64,000 bases of DNA from Tetranychus cinnabarinus. Taxonomy: Eukaryota; Arthropoda; Arachnida; Trombidiformes; Tetranychidae. Of this stretch, positions 38,401 through 51,866 are shown in pieces (the first letter of the stretch is position 1; the number at the start of each line of letters is the position of its first letter). The position numbers and the translations under genes are program-made. The notes beneath the pieces were generated by a model. It was given only the letters and a program-made list of their open reading frames with translations, had not been told where the DNA came from and ran no database searches. The stretch is from the NCBI GenBank assembly GCA_022266195.1, contig WHVY01000006.1:2356001-2420000 (forward strand), in the 5' to 3' direction.

Positions 38401-41400
38401 CAATCAGATGACAATTGTTGATCAATGATTACACTGGAAATGGGTAAACAACAAATTACCAGTTTTTTGAATCAATCATGAAAAAAATGGGAAAATGCTA
38501 AACAAGAGCAAACGATAGTTGAGTTAACCAGAAGTTTATTATCAGTTTGACGTATTAATTCAACAAGTCGTAATGATTGCGTTCATCTTATCATTATCAA
38601 GAGTTATCTGTAAACAATACAATTACAATCATTACAATTGTAGACAGGATAATTAACAATTAAGATATGAAGTATGCAAAGACAAAAAGACAGTTAAAAC
38701 AACATTGGAACATCAATAAACTGTAAGTTAATCAATTTACTTGGATATTGTACAATTAACTGTTGCAAATGCAAATTTAATTGTTGATTAACCTCTGGAA
38801 TAGTGACGACAGTGACAATGATTGTGATTAAGGGAATGATTAGATTGAGAAGTGAAAGAAAAGCTAAAATACCAAAAATGGTCAAAAACAATTTGCTTGA
38901 CAGTTGCTTTACATTTGCCATTTGTTGGAAAGTTTGTTTTACTTTTCACACTTTTTGTAACATTTTCAGAATATTTCACTCTGAATATTCCTTATCTTTG
39001 CTTCTCCAGTTTCACCATGAATCTCTCCAATTCTGATCTCTTAAGGAATCTTCAAAGGCAAACATTCCATTTTTTCAACTGTCATGATGTAACATATTTC
39101 AACAATGGTTAATACAAAGTAGGTTTCACTCATCCTTTTCATCCTTCATCATCTCTTACTTGCGAGTCATCAGAATCAGGCGAATCCTTTGATTCCTCAA
39201 TATTTTATCTTGCAACTTGACATCAGCTTTTCATCTTCTGCCATCTTTATCTTCACTTTAATCATCATTATTATAGTTGGATGGATTTACGGGTAAAATA
39301 TTGAAAAAAAATCAACAAATTGTCGTAATCAATCAATCATACAGTTGTTTGAATTCATATTTTTATCAACTCAAAATTAATGGTAAAAAAATCAATAAGA
39401 GAAGTTGAAAAGTCAGCAAATATCCATTTTTAAAATGAAACAACTGATTGCTTCAAGCTTAATTTTGCCAATTGATTTAATTAAATTTAACCCAACAAAA
39501 GGAAAATGCTGTCTCATGAAATCTGTTATTTCTTTGAATCCATTTACATCATTGAAATGAGGCAAATTAAATTATTGTTACTGGAATGATTAAAAAAATC
39601 AATTTGTCTAATTATTGTCATTGACCTTTCAAATGTTACAATCTTATTGTTAAACCTAAAAATATAATTCAACAGTATTTAGAATATAATTGAAGTGCAA
39701 TTTTAATCAACAATTGGCTGATCAATTAGTTCTGCTCGTTTGATTAAACATTCAATTAGAAGATGAAAATTGAATTACAATTTGATTAAATGATTGAAGA
39801 CTTTCAATTTGTCAACCAATTTGAACCCAAAAGTAACCAGAAAAAAATGTTGTCACCATTGACGCTCATTGTAATCAAATTGTCGAAAGATATCAAAGAT
39901 TTCAATCACAATAATCGTAAAAATTTTCATCCAGAATCAGGAAATTATGATTAAAAGTTATCAGTTTATTAATAAACTAGACTAGGCACTAAAATAATGA
40001 ACATTTATAATTAGACCAGGAGAGATTATCAGTTCCGCCCTTGTTGGGCATTTACGTAAATCTGGATAATTCAGTGATCTTTTTACTTGAAATGATCAAA
40101 ATCAATTGTTTTCATGATAAAAAGACCAAACTAGGAAAACAAAATTGAATGAAACCAATGAAAACTTATTGATATTGGATGGCAATAACTGTGAAGTGAA
40201 CACAGTGAAAGTAATGATTTGCAATTTGTGATTATTAAAAATCAATAAAAGACCGAGAAGATAATTTAATCAATTAATAATCTATAGACGTCAAACAATT
40301 AACGTAAATTGTTGCTGCTAGAAAATAATCTAAATTTGATAATAAACTAAATTGAAAGTGATTCTGTAATTGGAATGGTAATTATGACAAAAGGTTTAAT
40401 AATAAATTCATAGCGAGTAACGATCAAAGCCCTTCAAAGAGCAAAGTTGAAATGTTTTTCAATTTTCTGGTTCATTTTCTGGTTCAATTTTCGGTTCATT
40501 TTTTGTCTTGAACCTTTTGTTCAACTTTCAGGATTTTTTTCACGAATTTCTCGATCGATTCTCTAATCTAAACTCTGAATTTACTGGACATCTAAGATGA
40601 AATGTTTTCACGTTTTCTGTCGGATGTTGCATATGAAAAAAATCAGGTTGATATGCTTAAGCAAGCACAATTAGTAAGTACAATTTGATTCACATGAGTT
40701 CATCTCATGGATAGATTTTCATGGGACATGAGAGACTGAAAAAGGCAGATTGTCTCTGTGACATTAAACTAGTTTTTTACTCTTTAGTTAATTACAAGCT
40801 TGATTCGAAGCAATTAACTTTTGTCTAGCAATCAGTTAAGCAATCAATGTTTTTGAAGCAAATCAAAAATATTCAAGGTTAGGGTCGTTCATCTATTTTA
40901 TGCTTTCAACTCATCTTCAGTTAATTGTTTCAATGGCTGTAAACAGTGTGAAAATTGGCTGTAAAACTTGAGGTCAAGACAATCAGTAAATTGTCATTGA
41001 TTGATAAATGGAAGAGTATTTATTGAGTAAATTGTCGTAAACAATTAAGGGTAACGTGATTCAAGCCTCATCATTATCAGTCAGTTTACTGTTGTTATGT
41101 TATTAACAATGAGCAAGCATTAATCAATAGTAACCTCATCAAGAAGGACAATCAACTAGCAAGAGAAAGTTCAACAATCATTCAACAAATGTGATTAAAT
41201 CGCTTCTCCTTTTTCCATTGATTGTGTTTTACCATCATTAAATGAGAACCCAAAATTAAGCTAATTAAGAGAGAGAAATGAAAAATTCAATTGAAACTGG
41301 TAAATGCCTTTGAAAACGATTCATATTTCAATGGAAACCCATTTAGACTCATTAAATCTGCAATTTTATCATTAATTTCCTTATTGTTGATGTTATTCAA

Positions 41401-44400
41401 ATATGCCTTTTGATTAAATTGATTGTTTAAATCAGCTTTTCATCATTTTTTTTCATATTTAAACATTGACTTATCTGTATCAGTCACAATAGACAGAACA
41501 GATTTCAGGTTTGAAACCTTTTTGTTCAGGGTTCATCTTATTTCGTCTATCTGATTTACTCAGGACTTTGGTGATCTAACTTCCTCTTTACGTCAATGAA
41601 GATCAGGAAGATGAGACAATGATGATGATAACATTATGAGATTGTAATGGAGGTTGGATGAAGTAGCAATAAATTTTTTCTTGATTATATTTCAATTGGC
41701 TTATTTTCATTTCACTTTGTTTCATAATTAATCTTATAACCATAATCATTGTTATTGCTGTTAATTTCAATTTAAAAGAGCAATTCATTTGTTTACTAAT
41801 AAGCTTGTTATTGAAACTATTGATCAAAAAATACCCAATAATTAAATGAAAAATCAATCGATAGAATGTCAATTGAAGAGAGAAATTTTTGCATCAAAAA
41901 TATACATCGATTAACCAAGTTGTAGTCAACACATTGAGTGATGCTTACAGTTGATTAAATCACTTGTTATCGAGTGTTTTGTTAACATCAGCAATTAAAT
42001 GAAAAGACCTTAATTACTGTATTAATCATTTGTAGACTTTAAAATAAAGATGAAAGCAACAATAAGCAAGAAAACATTAAATACCAGATTGAGCAAATGG
42101 TAAACTAAATGTTTGTTGAGTAACAAAGCTTCATTTAATTGCAGCTTAATTAGTTACATTTAGCAAACGATTTAAGCGTCAATAAAACGTGTAAGCTTAA
42201 TAACAATCAAGATAATGACAATAAAAGGCAGAAAATGTTATTCCAAATGAAGTAATGAACAAAAATCAAGAGTTTACGTAAATAATTTCTCGCCTATTCG
42301 TTGAAAGGTGAAATTTTTGTAGCCTTTCAATGATCTTTTACGTCAATTTCAATGAGTCTCAATGAAAATAATCTTTTGATTTGCTTTTTAGTTTTGGATT
42401 GTTTCACTCAACTGAGCAATTTAAGATTGTTACCAGAAAAATGCTCAATTTTTCAATATTAGCATAGACTGTACAAGTTTATGTTACAATTGATAAACTT
42501 GTTGGTATTTTGATTAACTTTGTGTGTGAGTGTAAACTGTATGAAGGTGTATTGAAAAGACCAGAAAACAAGATCGGGTTAACTGGTTAAATTTGATAGG
42601 TGAAACTATGAGTTACCCAAAACTGGAAAAGGTAAAACGTACAACCTGAAATACAGAAGTAAAGGAATGATAGGAATATACAGATATAATCAAATAAATG
42701 TTATGCAAGTAACTACCATGAAACCATAAAACAAAGCAGAGTTAGAGAGAGAGAATAGAAAAATTAACCCAAATATAATAATCTTTACATTTGGGTAGGA
42801 AAAAGTAAAAAAAGGCAAGAATTAAGAAGACTTGTCTTTATTTTACAATTCATCATCTTTATGGTTAACAGTTGAAGTTAAATATGAATCGATGAATAAC
42901 GATCAAAAAAATGAGGACCTACAATTAATCCTTTACAGTAACATGAGAGACACAATTAATTAAGCAAGATTGAACAGTATGAAAGGAAAGATGAAGAAAA
43001 TCTGAACAAATTATCTTATAATAATAGTTTCTTTATAATCTGCCAGACTTTGCTATTGTATCGAGAGGCAAGTTGAAAAAGGTATTATCAATTTTTGGGA
43101 GATGAACTCACAGATAATTTATATTCAACATTTGCTATTTTCACATTTTCTGGTTAAAAGAATGAAGAAAAGGAAAACTGGTAAAGTAAATTCTGATAAC
43201 ATGGTAAGAAACGATTCTGAGTAAACTATGGAAATGATGATTAACAGAGTGAGAAAAAAAAGACTAATAGTAACAAGTTGAATACAACTTAACTTGTAAA
43301 GGAAAAAGGTAAAGTCAATATTCTGATATTGTTATGATGTTATATTATTACTGTCAATAACATGGGTTAGAAATGATTAGATTATTTTGCTTTCAGGTAA
43401 GATGTTAACTATTGAGGTGAAGTGAATCGACAAACTAAAAATTGACTTTGGTGTTGATTGTATGAGATACAATCAACAGAAAAAAGAAGACAAAAAATGA
43501 ACAACAAAAAGTCAACAACAACAAGCATCAATGAAAGTCTGTTACAATGGCTGTAGTGGAGGAAGACGATGATGAGAAGAGGAAGACATAAAAGAAGTGT
43601 AAAAATATATAAGAATAATTTTGAGGTAGATTCGGTGAAATTGTTAACAAGCTGGTTTTTTTTATATTTCATGATCTTGCTCCACTTTTTCACTTTCTTT
43701 ATCTGCCGTCTTCCTCTGTGTCTTCATCTTCTGCCATTTTACCTCCTTCTTCTGGACTCTTTCTCTTCTCTTCTGTCTGTTGCTTGCCTTTTACCATTTT
43801 ACTTTTACCAGCAACTAGCCTTTCACAGTATTACTGATAGCTTTTAACAAAAAAAAAACCAATCGATTACAGATTCCTTAAGATATATAAGGAATTGGTC
43901 TAACCATTTACACCAAAGTCTGATAATAATAACAGAGTATACTTTCATTTTCGCAAATATCTTCCTTTTTTTCACTTTCAGTAATAAATCTAGTTCATTT
44001 TAGATGATAGCTTGTTATTTATGAACATGATGATGTTTATGTTTGTTGTTCAACTTGTCATCTTAATTGTTTGTTTCTGAAATCAATCTAAATCTTTCAC
44101 TTCAAGGCCCAACCATACGAATTATTATTAACAGGCTTTCGGGTAAATTCAAGATTGCTTCAAATGGTTTCTGCTCTTGCTGTTGCTCATATACTGTTGG
44201 CTGTTATTGTTGTTCATCTTGTTGTTGTTGTTGTTGTCTTCCTCCTTTTTTTCGGGGTAGGAATGACTTATTAATTTTCATCTTCCTTATCCTTCACCTC
44301 ATCTTCAGTTTCAATGTCTTAATTCAGTTTCTCCTTCAACATCTTCAAGTAAATGGCTTTCCCTTTCTCCTTTAACCATTTTTCTCGCTTCTAGACACTT

Positions 44401-46326
44401 TGGAACTTTAATTTCTCAAGTGATAATGGATGGAACCACAAAATATTTCAGCATATTCAATTGATAACTCAGATACAAATAGCAAGAGAAAAAGAAAGAT
44501 AATATGAGCAATAATGATCAAAGTAAATGAAAAATAAGTTTCATATTTTTTGCAATACACAACTCACATAGTTTTTGTACTGTAACATGCACTTTTTTGA
44601 CTCTTGTTCCCGGTTTTTTTTGCTTTATGTGAGATTGAATTTCCTCACATTTTAAAAGGAATGGAAATGAATTAAAAAAGGTGGGAAAGAGGTAGAAGGA
44701 GTAAAGTGTGTAGGAATAAGAGAAAAGAAAAAGGACAAAAAAGTAAATGAGGGTGAAAAGTTTACCTCTAAATTGTTTTTCTTTGGTATAATCATTAATG
44801 GCAGTTACTAAGACAACGATGGCGACTGAAACAAGAATGGCTACTCCTTCAATCCAGCTTGCTGATGATTCACTATCATCTCCTCCACCTAAGGATCATC
44901 CATTGGGTTGAATGTTTTGTGTGATTGTTGTATAATCATCATCACCATTATAATGAGAGGTATCAACAGAAATAATATTTTAAGTGTCAATCGATAAACC
45001 AGTGAGTAAAAGATAACCAAACCAGAAGAAACCAAAAATGACAAGAACATAGAGAGAGAGAGAGAGGGAAAAAAGTATTATTAGTAATATTGAATGTGAA
45101 ATTTGTTTAAAAAATCGATTGAATTGATAGTAATTGAGAGTAACTAGCAATAATATTGATAACAATAAATGAAGAGCTGAAAATGGCTCCAAACTGAGAA
45201 CCATAAAAGTCAATGATAACAGTGAGAGTTAAAACATTAGCAACGTTTCGCTTGATCAACAATCCATAGGATTGAAGATGGATAACATCATCTTACAATT
45301 ATTGTGAAGTAAACAACTGATCAACTCTATTTTAATTAACATCAATTTATCTATCGTGTATCAAAGTGAAAAGGAAAAACATGATTATCTTTTTCCATGT
45401 TCACAGATTTACTTTTCTCCATGTGCTTATCAATTATGTGTTGCTGCCATCATCTTTGTATTAATAAAATAACTTCTTCAATTATCATCATTGTTTACAA
45501 TAGCATGTTTCAAAGTGTTTAGTTAATTGTAATTAAATGAGAACTTATCGCCCTGGCATTGATTCTAGCTGTCAACTTGATCTGTGAACACACGAGTCAC
45601 ATTGAGATTCTAATAAGTCCTGTCAATGCTTTTATCATTGAGGCAATACGAAATTTTTTTCAATGGCGTTTGCAGCAAACACACAAAAGTTAAACACATA
45701 GTTGAACACGTATCAGTTTGGACCATTGAATTTATAGTTGATTTTGAATATTCCTCACCTCCTTCTCCATGGTCAGGAGCCGAATACAGTGATAGTAACA
45801 GGGATATGATGGCAGCTACTTGTAATATAATCAATGTAACATCTTGAAGAGCTTCTAAGACAAGCTGTAAAAATGTTTTAGGTGGCTTTGGAGGGATCTC
45901 ATTTGCACCAAATATCGTTCGTCGTTCTTCTAAATCACTTTGAGCTCCACTTAACCCTAAACGAGGAAACAAAAGTAAAAATAAAAATTAATGAAAGATG
46001 ACAAATAAAATGAAGTTTGAATGAAAAAAAAAACATGATTTGAGACTAAAATTGTGTGTGAGAAAGATCGGTCAACTGGTAATCTGAAGGTTTCTATCAG
46101 ACAGTTTTCTCGTTCTGAGGGGAAAAAACTGTTGATAGACGGTTAATCACTGTTGAGTCAACTTACCATTAGTCGGTGATGTATTTAGTTTAGCACACAA
46201 GCCTTGAGCTCCTCCAAATTCACTATCAAGCTTAGTTATAGCTTCTTTACCCCTACATTCCATAAGGTCTTTCAATTGGGGTACAGAAACACTAAAACTG
46301 ACACTTATTCCTCCGTCGGCACCCAT
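14427..46326 (-). CDS. Plasma-membrane calcium-transporting ATPase (PMCA, P2B type)
   Basis: P-type pump exporting cytosolic Ca2+ under calmodulin control. Fifteen coding exons, all phase-consistent: 46167-46326, 45759-45956, 44766-44888, 27499-27738, 26974-27096, 22387-22551, 17822-18027, 17513-17755, 16631-17137, 15998-16258, 15628-15933, 15335-15548, 15060-15271, 14703-14993, 14427-14618. Total 1146 residues. Seen in order: LSGAQSDLEERR..FGANEIPPKPPKTF start, first membrane hairpin, actuator TGES, Lys-rich loop before the KLTKLAIQI segment, PEGLP membrane motif, SDKTGT with phospho-Asp about 432, nucleotide domain, TGDGTNDGP hinge, membrane segments 5-10, and IRVVHAFRTG matching the PMCA calmodulin-binding core. 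Only about 54 residues follow that core and no classic PDZ-ligand end is seen (ends AQAD). Alternative splicing outside these exons cannot be judged. Three introns are very large (17.0, 4.4 and 4.4 kb). Confidence 0.95.
18028..22386. other. PMCA intron 6, 4.4 kb
   Basis: Intron between the exon ending KLTKLAIQISYAG and the exon starting SIIAILTV. Uniform AT-rich sequence with no nested gene that I can support. It holds one strong hairpin (19874-19904), listed separately. Confidence 0.7.
19874..19904. repeat. Perfect GC-rich hairpin in PMCA intron
   Basis: Arms CAAGTCCCAGTC (19874-19885) and GACTGGGACTTG (19893-19904) are exact reverse complements around a 7-base loop, AGGGAAG. The pairing stops after 12 bp, so it is too short for a typical miRNA precursor. 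The GC-rich stem is out of character with the surrounding intron. Confidence 0.7.
22552..26973. other. PMCA intron 5, 4.4 kb
   Basis: Intron between the exon ending SNKQK and the exon beginning DVDQINQ. Most of it is simple AT-rich sequence. The last 1.3 kb (from about 25640) has higher CpG content and diverged internal repeats, listed separately. Confidence 0.7.
25640..26960. repeat. Diverged internal repeats beside a PMCA exon
   Basis: Two pairs of related segments. First, 25735-25810 and 26180-26255 share AATTCAGGT, a GGGT(T)GG(T/A)GGAA-type core and GAATCC(A/G)TATT in the same order. Second, 26645-26760 and 26835-26945 share GCGATT, AGATTAATCATT/GGATTAATCATT, TTTTCTCAGA(G/A)(C/T)GAAAT and TTTGAAGATTAAA. 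CpG words are commoner than in the rest of the intron. This may be an old, decayed transposon or locally duplicated regulatory DNA. No ORF is supported. Confidence 0.4.
29031..29054. repeat. Short hairpin word, copy 1
   Basis: CTGGGAATGA-AAACTCCCAG followed by GACA. The TGGGA/TCCCA arms pair. A near copy with the same downstream GACA lies at 30643-30667. Confidence 0.4.
30643..30667. repeat. Short hairpin word, copy 2
   Basis: TTGGGAATGACAAACTCCCAG followed by GACA. It differs from 29031-29054 by one inserted base and the first base. The flanks are unrelated, so it is not part of a longer duplication that I can see. Confidence 0.4.
32373..32793 (+). other. CpG-richer island with short coding-like frames in the PMCA intron
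   Basis: Within very AT-rich intron DNA this stretch has several CpG words. It holds a 24-residue frame (32373-32447, MSKLTST...) and a 47-residue frame (32650-32793, MENDPEMKKPIAKASQD...) with mixed, non-AT-driven amino acid use. Two segments, 32374-32400 and 32450-32482, both start GTCTAAACTG and resemble each other. No family is recognised. It could be a scrap of a decayed gene or element. Confidence 0.25.
44219..44236. repeat. GTT trinucleotide microsatellite
   Basis: Six tandem TTG/GTT units inside PMCA intron 3. They create an artificial Cys-rich frame on the plus strand, which should not be read as a gene. Confidence 0.8.
44889..45758. other. PMCA intron 2, 0.87 kb
   Basis: Intron between exons 2 and 3. 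It contains an AG dinucleotide run at 45051-45068 and otherwise unremarkable AT-rich sequence. Confidence 0.7.
45051..45068. repeat. AG dinucleotide microsatellite
   Basis: Eight AG units followed by GG, inside a PMCA intron. No coding role. Confidence 0.85.
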
Positions 46327-49300
46327 GTTTAAACAATAGTCAGTTTGTGGTTAAAATTAGGTTGATTTATTTGGTATTGTTGGTAGCTATGTATAGAATG
46401 AGAAAGTGAAAAATATACACTGTTAATCACTTGTGAAGCACAACTGATGAAAAATCCGGTTAAAAAGATGTTACAAGTTATGATGTCAATTTGGTTAAAA
46501 GTGAGATGATTATGATAAAGATGGTAAGGATGATAAAAATGGCGATAGCTTTTTTTGTTTTTCAAAAGTGAACTGTTTGACTGTTGAGTTACAATTTTAT
46601 AATTAATATTATTTAAACTAGCCAATGATGATGAGACAACAGCTTTTTTTCCGTTGCAAAATGAAAATTATTGTTGACAAGAGAGTAGGATTGTTTAGAT
46701 TTATGTTTTTCAACTTTATTGATGTTAAGTGATTTCTTTTTTACTGTCACTCGGTGATAATTAATTAAACTGATTTCACTGACACTTTGGACCAGTATGG
46801 TAAAATGAATATATTTATATGATTATTAACATTCAAGTTGTTAGCGGAGTAAATTTATTGGAACACTTAGGTGATCACCATTTTGATGAGCAGAAAACTT
46901 GATTGATTCAATTAGCGGGAAACAGAGTAAAAAAAACAATGCATAACATTTAGAGGAGAGAAAAGAGAAGAGAAAAAAATAGAAGAGAAGGAGAAATTTC
47001 TGATTAAATGAAATTTCGTTAAAATTAAATGGGTTGAATGGTGCAACAATGTAAATCAAGTTAACCGATGGTGAAAACAAATGGCAGGGTAAAGTGGAGA
47101 AGAAGAAAAAAGAGCGAAAAAAAGTAAAACACAAAAGTAAATGTTACCTGATTTTGTAAAGGTTTAAGGTTGTAGACAAAATAAGGGTTGAAGAGTCACA
47201 GTTGAAAATTGATGTGAATCATGGGTAAGACAAGTTCAATGGCAACTCGTCAGATGACAGATGAAATATTTCATTAGAACAATTTGATTCACCAAAAACA
47301 ACAGCAAAACAATAACCCAGTTTAACTATTCACCAAGTTTCGATTGGAGTTCAATTGAAACAAACAGACCAAAGAAAAACCTGAATGAGAACTGAGTTTG
47401 CCTCTGATTTTGCTTCCAACGTCTTTCCAACATCAACTTTTACTCACAATGTTTGTTTCATTTTCAGGCGGGTTTTCCTTAAAATGGCGCAAGCCCAGCA
47501 ATATACAAGTTTAATGATAACACAAACACATAATAATTATGTGTAAATTACATGGAGTTGATAATTTAAGGATGAAACTAGGATAAGATTAATGTCTGTT
47601 GTTAAAGCCGATATTAATTGTTGCAATCACGTTAAGAAGGATAAGCCATTTCTGTTTAATGACAAAGGAAGAGACTAGACTTGATCACTGTTACTCAATA
47701 ACAAAACTATTGATCCTTGAAGCTTATTTTTAAAAAACAGGTTTTGTCCGAAATATTTTGATTTTGGATATTTATCAAACACATGTTAACAAAACCAGTC
47801 CAATTGTTAAGGTTACTTATTATTTTCATTATTAATTGCCGACCTTTCCAATTATCTTGCAACAATTAAAAGTAAAAAGTTGCATTTGTTTCTGGTTCCA
47901 TCTATTGAATCATTTATAAACTATTTCTATCTGATACTTACAGATATCAGTCTATCAGCCATTGAAATTGAAAATTTTGAGTAAACACATTTATTTTTAG
48001 ATTTAAATTGTTTATTAGCTAAAATTAATTGTCTTTTCAAACTATTGATTGTATTTTTATTTGTTAATGTATTACATTTTCTGTTGGTTATCTATGATCG
48101 ATTGAGGCTCATCTAGAAATTTTGACAATCGATGATTATATTTTCAATTGAATGGTTCTTTTTTACCAAAGATCGTTTATTCATCCTGGATTAACTAATC
48201 TTTTCTCTGAATTTTCCATCAACTGTGATCATCAATCTGTAATGCTTTATTCATCTCAATGCCTTGGACTTGTCACTATCTTTTCATGATTTTTCTCGTG
48301 CAAAAATTCCACCTCACTCAGAGTAGCTAACTCTAATTATCAGTCTCGATCTTTATGACTCAGTTATTAGATTTAAGTTGTCTAATCATTTCTTTGAGAC
48401 ACTCAATTCTCAATGTCTATCAATTATTGATTATCGTGTAGCTCATTAATGATAATGTTTTACTGTTTAATTTGAATATTGAAGCGGTTTCTAGCTAACT
48501 TGAGATTACAACTCTTTCAAATAATATCAATTCAAGAGAAAGGATTACACAAAGGTTAAAAATAGTCCGATGATGGTTGTACTTGATACTGCAGTTCATC
48601 GACAATAATTTAATCAAACAACGGTCTTGTTGGGTTCACCAGAAGCAATATTGATTTAAAGATCAAACCCTTGAAATAGATTATCATGAATATGATTAAG
48701 ATTTCATCTAATCGGTTAAAGTAATAAATTTTTAGAAGATTAAAGCTGATGGTAATAATATTTTAAAAAATACTGAATAAACAATTGAGTTTAAAGATTA
48801 AAATTAAAAATCCGGATAACTCACTAACCGGATACTCGGAATCGGTAATCTATAGCATCAATGTTCCTCATGATTGTTGTTTATAGTAACAACAATGTAT
48901 TGTCACTGTGTTGATTGATTTTTAAGATTTTGTTTTTGTCTGGTTGCTTGTTTTTAATTTTCAAATTTCTTAAATGATACATGACTAAATTAACTAGTTC
49001 CTTAAACTCGTTACTGCATGAATCAAACGTCTTTCCAAATTAACATTGACTTCATCTGGTTTGTTTTGCTTTACTCGCTTTACTTCAACAAAGCTGTTTT
49101 TAGCACCATTATCAGTCATACAGACTTGTTTCTTTGATTACTGAAGATTTCAACAGTGACAAATAGTGACTACAACATCAACTAATCACCAATATCTATT
49201 ACGTTTATTTACTATTAATTAAGTGTGAGCTTTTTTCTAACTTGTTCCATTGTAATTTTAAATATTGTTTCCATAATTCCTTTTTCTGCATCTCTGTGTG

Positions 49301-49355
49301 GTTGCTCTTTTTTTACTAACAAGTGAAAGGTTAAACACTAACCCAAAGCTTAAAC
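46327..49355. other. Head-to-head intergenic region between PMCA and Hrs
   Basis: Three kilobases separating the PMCA start codon (minus) from the Hrs start codon (plus). It must carry both promoters and 5' UTRs, possibly with untranslated exons that I cannot place. No coding exon or transposon is recognised. Confidence 0.5.
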
Positions 49356-51757
49356 ATGTTTCGGTCTAATTCAACCTTTGATAAACTCATTGGTAAATAG
49401 TCTCTTTTTTGCTTAATCATGGTTGTTTTATGATGTTTATGCGCCATATTATGTCTTATCTTTCCACTCCCTTCATTAATTACTCTAATTTTGATAACTA
49501 ATTTGGTTATTGTTGCTCTTGCTTACAGAGAAAGCAACCAGTAATTTGCTACTTGAACCAGATTGGAACTCTATTTTGACCATTTGTGATTATATACGCC
49601 AAGGAGATGTCCAGTAAGTGACTTCAATATTTATTGGTTTTGGATGATTCACTAATTATAAATTCAATGTTTTCCTTTGCAGGCCTAAATATGCCCTCAA
49701 CGCTATTAAAAAGAAGATGTATGCAACCAATCCTCATGTAAACCTTTATGCTCTCCAGGTTTGTTGCTAAGGACCACTTGGTTTTGTTGTATTTATTTAT
49801 ACTCTTTCTCATCGCCTCTTTATGTGTGTTGTGATATTCTACTTTTTGTGACATCTATATTTTTGTGTTCATCCCATAGATATTGGAATCATGTATGAAA
49901 AATTGTGGATCATCATTTCATTTCGAAGTTGGTACCAAGAGTTTTATGGAAGAATTGAGAGAATTAGTGAAAGTAACTTCTGATGAAAAGGTCCGTGAAA
50001 AATTATTAGAATTAATCCAAGCCTGGGCTCACGCATTCCGTAAGGAGCCAAGCTTCCGAATTATTCAAGACACTTTTAATACTATGAAAGCTGAAGGACA
50101 CCAGTTTCCACCTCTTAAAGAAACCGAAGCCATGTTTGCTGCTGATTCAGCCCCTCAATGGGCTGATGGTGATTGTTGCCATAGATGTAGAGTGCAATTC
50201 AATCTTGTTCAAAGGAAACATCACTGTCGTCATTGTGGTCAAATCTTCTGTGCAAAGTGCTCATCTAAACAATCAATTATACCTAAATATGGATTAGAGA
50301 AAGAAGTGCGAGTTTGTGAAGACTGTTTCGAGAAATTAAGCAAACCAACTGATCCAAAGACTAAGATTAGTACACCATTTAGCCGATACAGTGAATCAAA
50401 AGAACCTGAACCATCCAGCGCAAAGCCAGCCATGTCAAAGACAGAACAAGAGCTTCAAGAAGAGGAGGATTTGCAAATGGCTATTGCTTTATCTAAAAGT
50501 GAAGCAGAATCAAAAGAGAAAACTCGTTTACCTGTAACCGATTACTCTTCTTACAGTCAAATAATTTCTAATCCAATAATCAAAACAGAAAAAACAAACA
50601 AAATGGGTGCAGATGTAGAGAAATATCTCGACAGAAGCTTCTGGGAAACAAAATTACTGAACTCTAAGCGTAGTACAAGTCCGGCCCCCAGTGCTCCATC
50701 TCCACATTATAACATTGTTACTACCAAATCAGGTTCCGAAATAGAAGAAGAATCTAAACTAAATGCTATGGCAAATAAACAAGAGAATGGAATCGATAAC
50801 AATATCGATACTTTTCTGTCTCAACTCAAGACAGGCATCGAAATGTTTGTTAATCGTATGAACTCGAATCACGTTAGAGGCAGACCAATTGCTAATGATA
50901 CCTCCGTTCAAGCACTCTTCCTAAACATAACTAATATGCATTCCCAACTTTTACGCTACATCCAAGACCAAGACGATGGTCGATTGTATTATGAAGGTTT
51001 ACAAGATAAGTTAGGCCAAATAAGAGATGCTCGAGCAGCTCTAGACGCCTTGAGAGAAGAACATCAAGAGAAACTTCGATTAGAAGCTGAAGAGGCTGAG
51101 AGACAACGACAAGCTCAAATGGCTCAAAAATTAGAGATTATGAGAAAAAAGAAAAATGAATATTTACAATATCAAAGACAAATGGCCTTGCAACGTATCC
51201 AAGAACAGGAAAGGGAAATGCTCATAAGACAGGAGCAACAAAAGTACCAATGGCCTCAAGGTCCAGGAGTACCTAGTACTCCACAATATCCCACGCAAAC
51301 AGGCCCAATTGCGTATGCAGCACCAACTATTGGATCACAGCCTCCGCAACCACCTCAAGGATCAGTGATTTATCAACCTCCATTAAATCACGGACCACCA
51401 TCTATGGGTCCATCACCGTTAACTCAACAGCCTGTTACAGCGTCTCCTTCTCGGTCAACTTACATTAACCCACAGGGTCAAATGCCAACGCCGATGTACC
51501 AGATTCCACAACCGCCATATGGAACCTCGTATGCTCCTATGGTTGGACCTGGAGTTCAACCCGTAATGCCTATGGTCACTTCACTACCTCCACTTGGACC
51601 AGATCATAGTCAACTTCCTCCCCAACCACAGCAAATGCAGCCACAGCCGCAGCCGCAGCAACCACAACCACAACAGCAACAGCAACAACTCACTCAAGAT
51701 ACTTACAATTCCAATAATCAACCATCTATTGAAGAACCATTGATTTCTTTTGATTAA
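49356..51757 (+). CDS. Hrs: Hrs / HGS, ESCRT-0 subunit
   Basis: Endosomal sorting protein that binds PI3P and ubiquitinated cargo and starts ESCRT assembly. Four exons, phase-consistent: 49356-49392, 49529-49613, 49683-49758, 49880-51757, giving 691 residues. The start MFRSNSTFDKLIEKATS aligns with the human start, fixing the ATG. Domains: VHS (about 4-140); FYVE zinc finger (about 164-220) with the basic RKHHCRHCG motif and four CxxC pairs; double-sided UIM (about 258-277, EEEDLQMAIALSKSEAE); Hrs helical region (NRMNSNHVRGRPI..YYEGLQDKLGQIRDAR) that pairs with STAM; a long coiled coil; then a Pro/Gln-rich tail with a poly-Gln run. The C-terminus LISFD matches the clathrin-box-type end of the human protein. 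Confidence 0.97.
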
Positions 51758-51866
51758 ACATGTCCTCCCTGCAAACATTAACAGAGTTATTGAGCAATTG
51801 TTATTCTATTTGGAGGAACTATCATTTTTAATCACTGATTTATAATCAACATATTAATTTTTTCAA

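Larger units (their letters stand above)
27739..44765. other. PMCA intron 3, 17 kb
   Basis: Seventeen kilobases with no exon of the pump. All open frames inside look like chance frames of AT-rich DNA: Phe/Ile/Asn/Lys-rich, no family, no splice logic. A few items stand out and are listed separately: a pair of near-identical short hairpins (29031, 30643), a CpG-richer island with a short frame (32373-32793) and a GTT microsatellite. I found no nested gene, tRNA or clear transposon, but decayed elements would be hard to see. Confidence 0.65.

Noticed and set aside
43409..43847. Overlapping frames on both strands with hydrophobic stretches
   Set aside because: Inside PMCA intron 3, rich in CTT/TTC low-complexity sequence, with no recognisable domain.
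44067..44375. Plus-strand frame with a long run of cysteines
   Set aside because: The cysteines come from a GTT/TTG microsatellite in a PMCA intron. No family or splice support.
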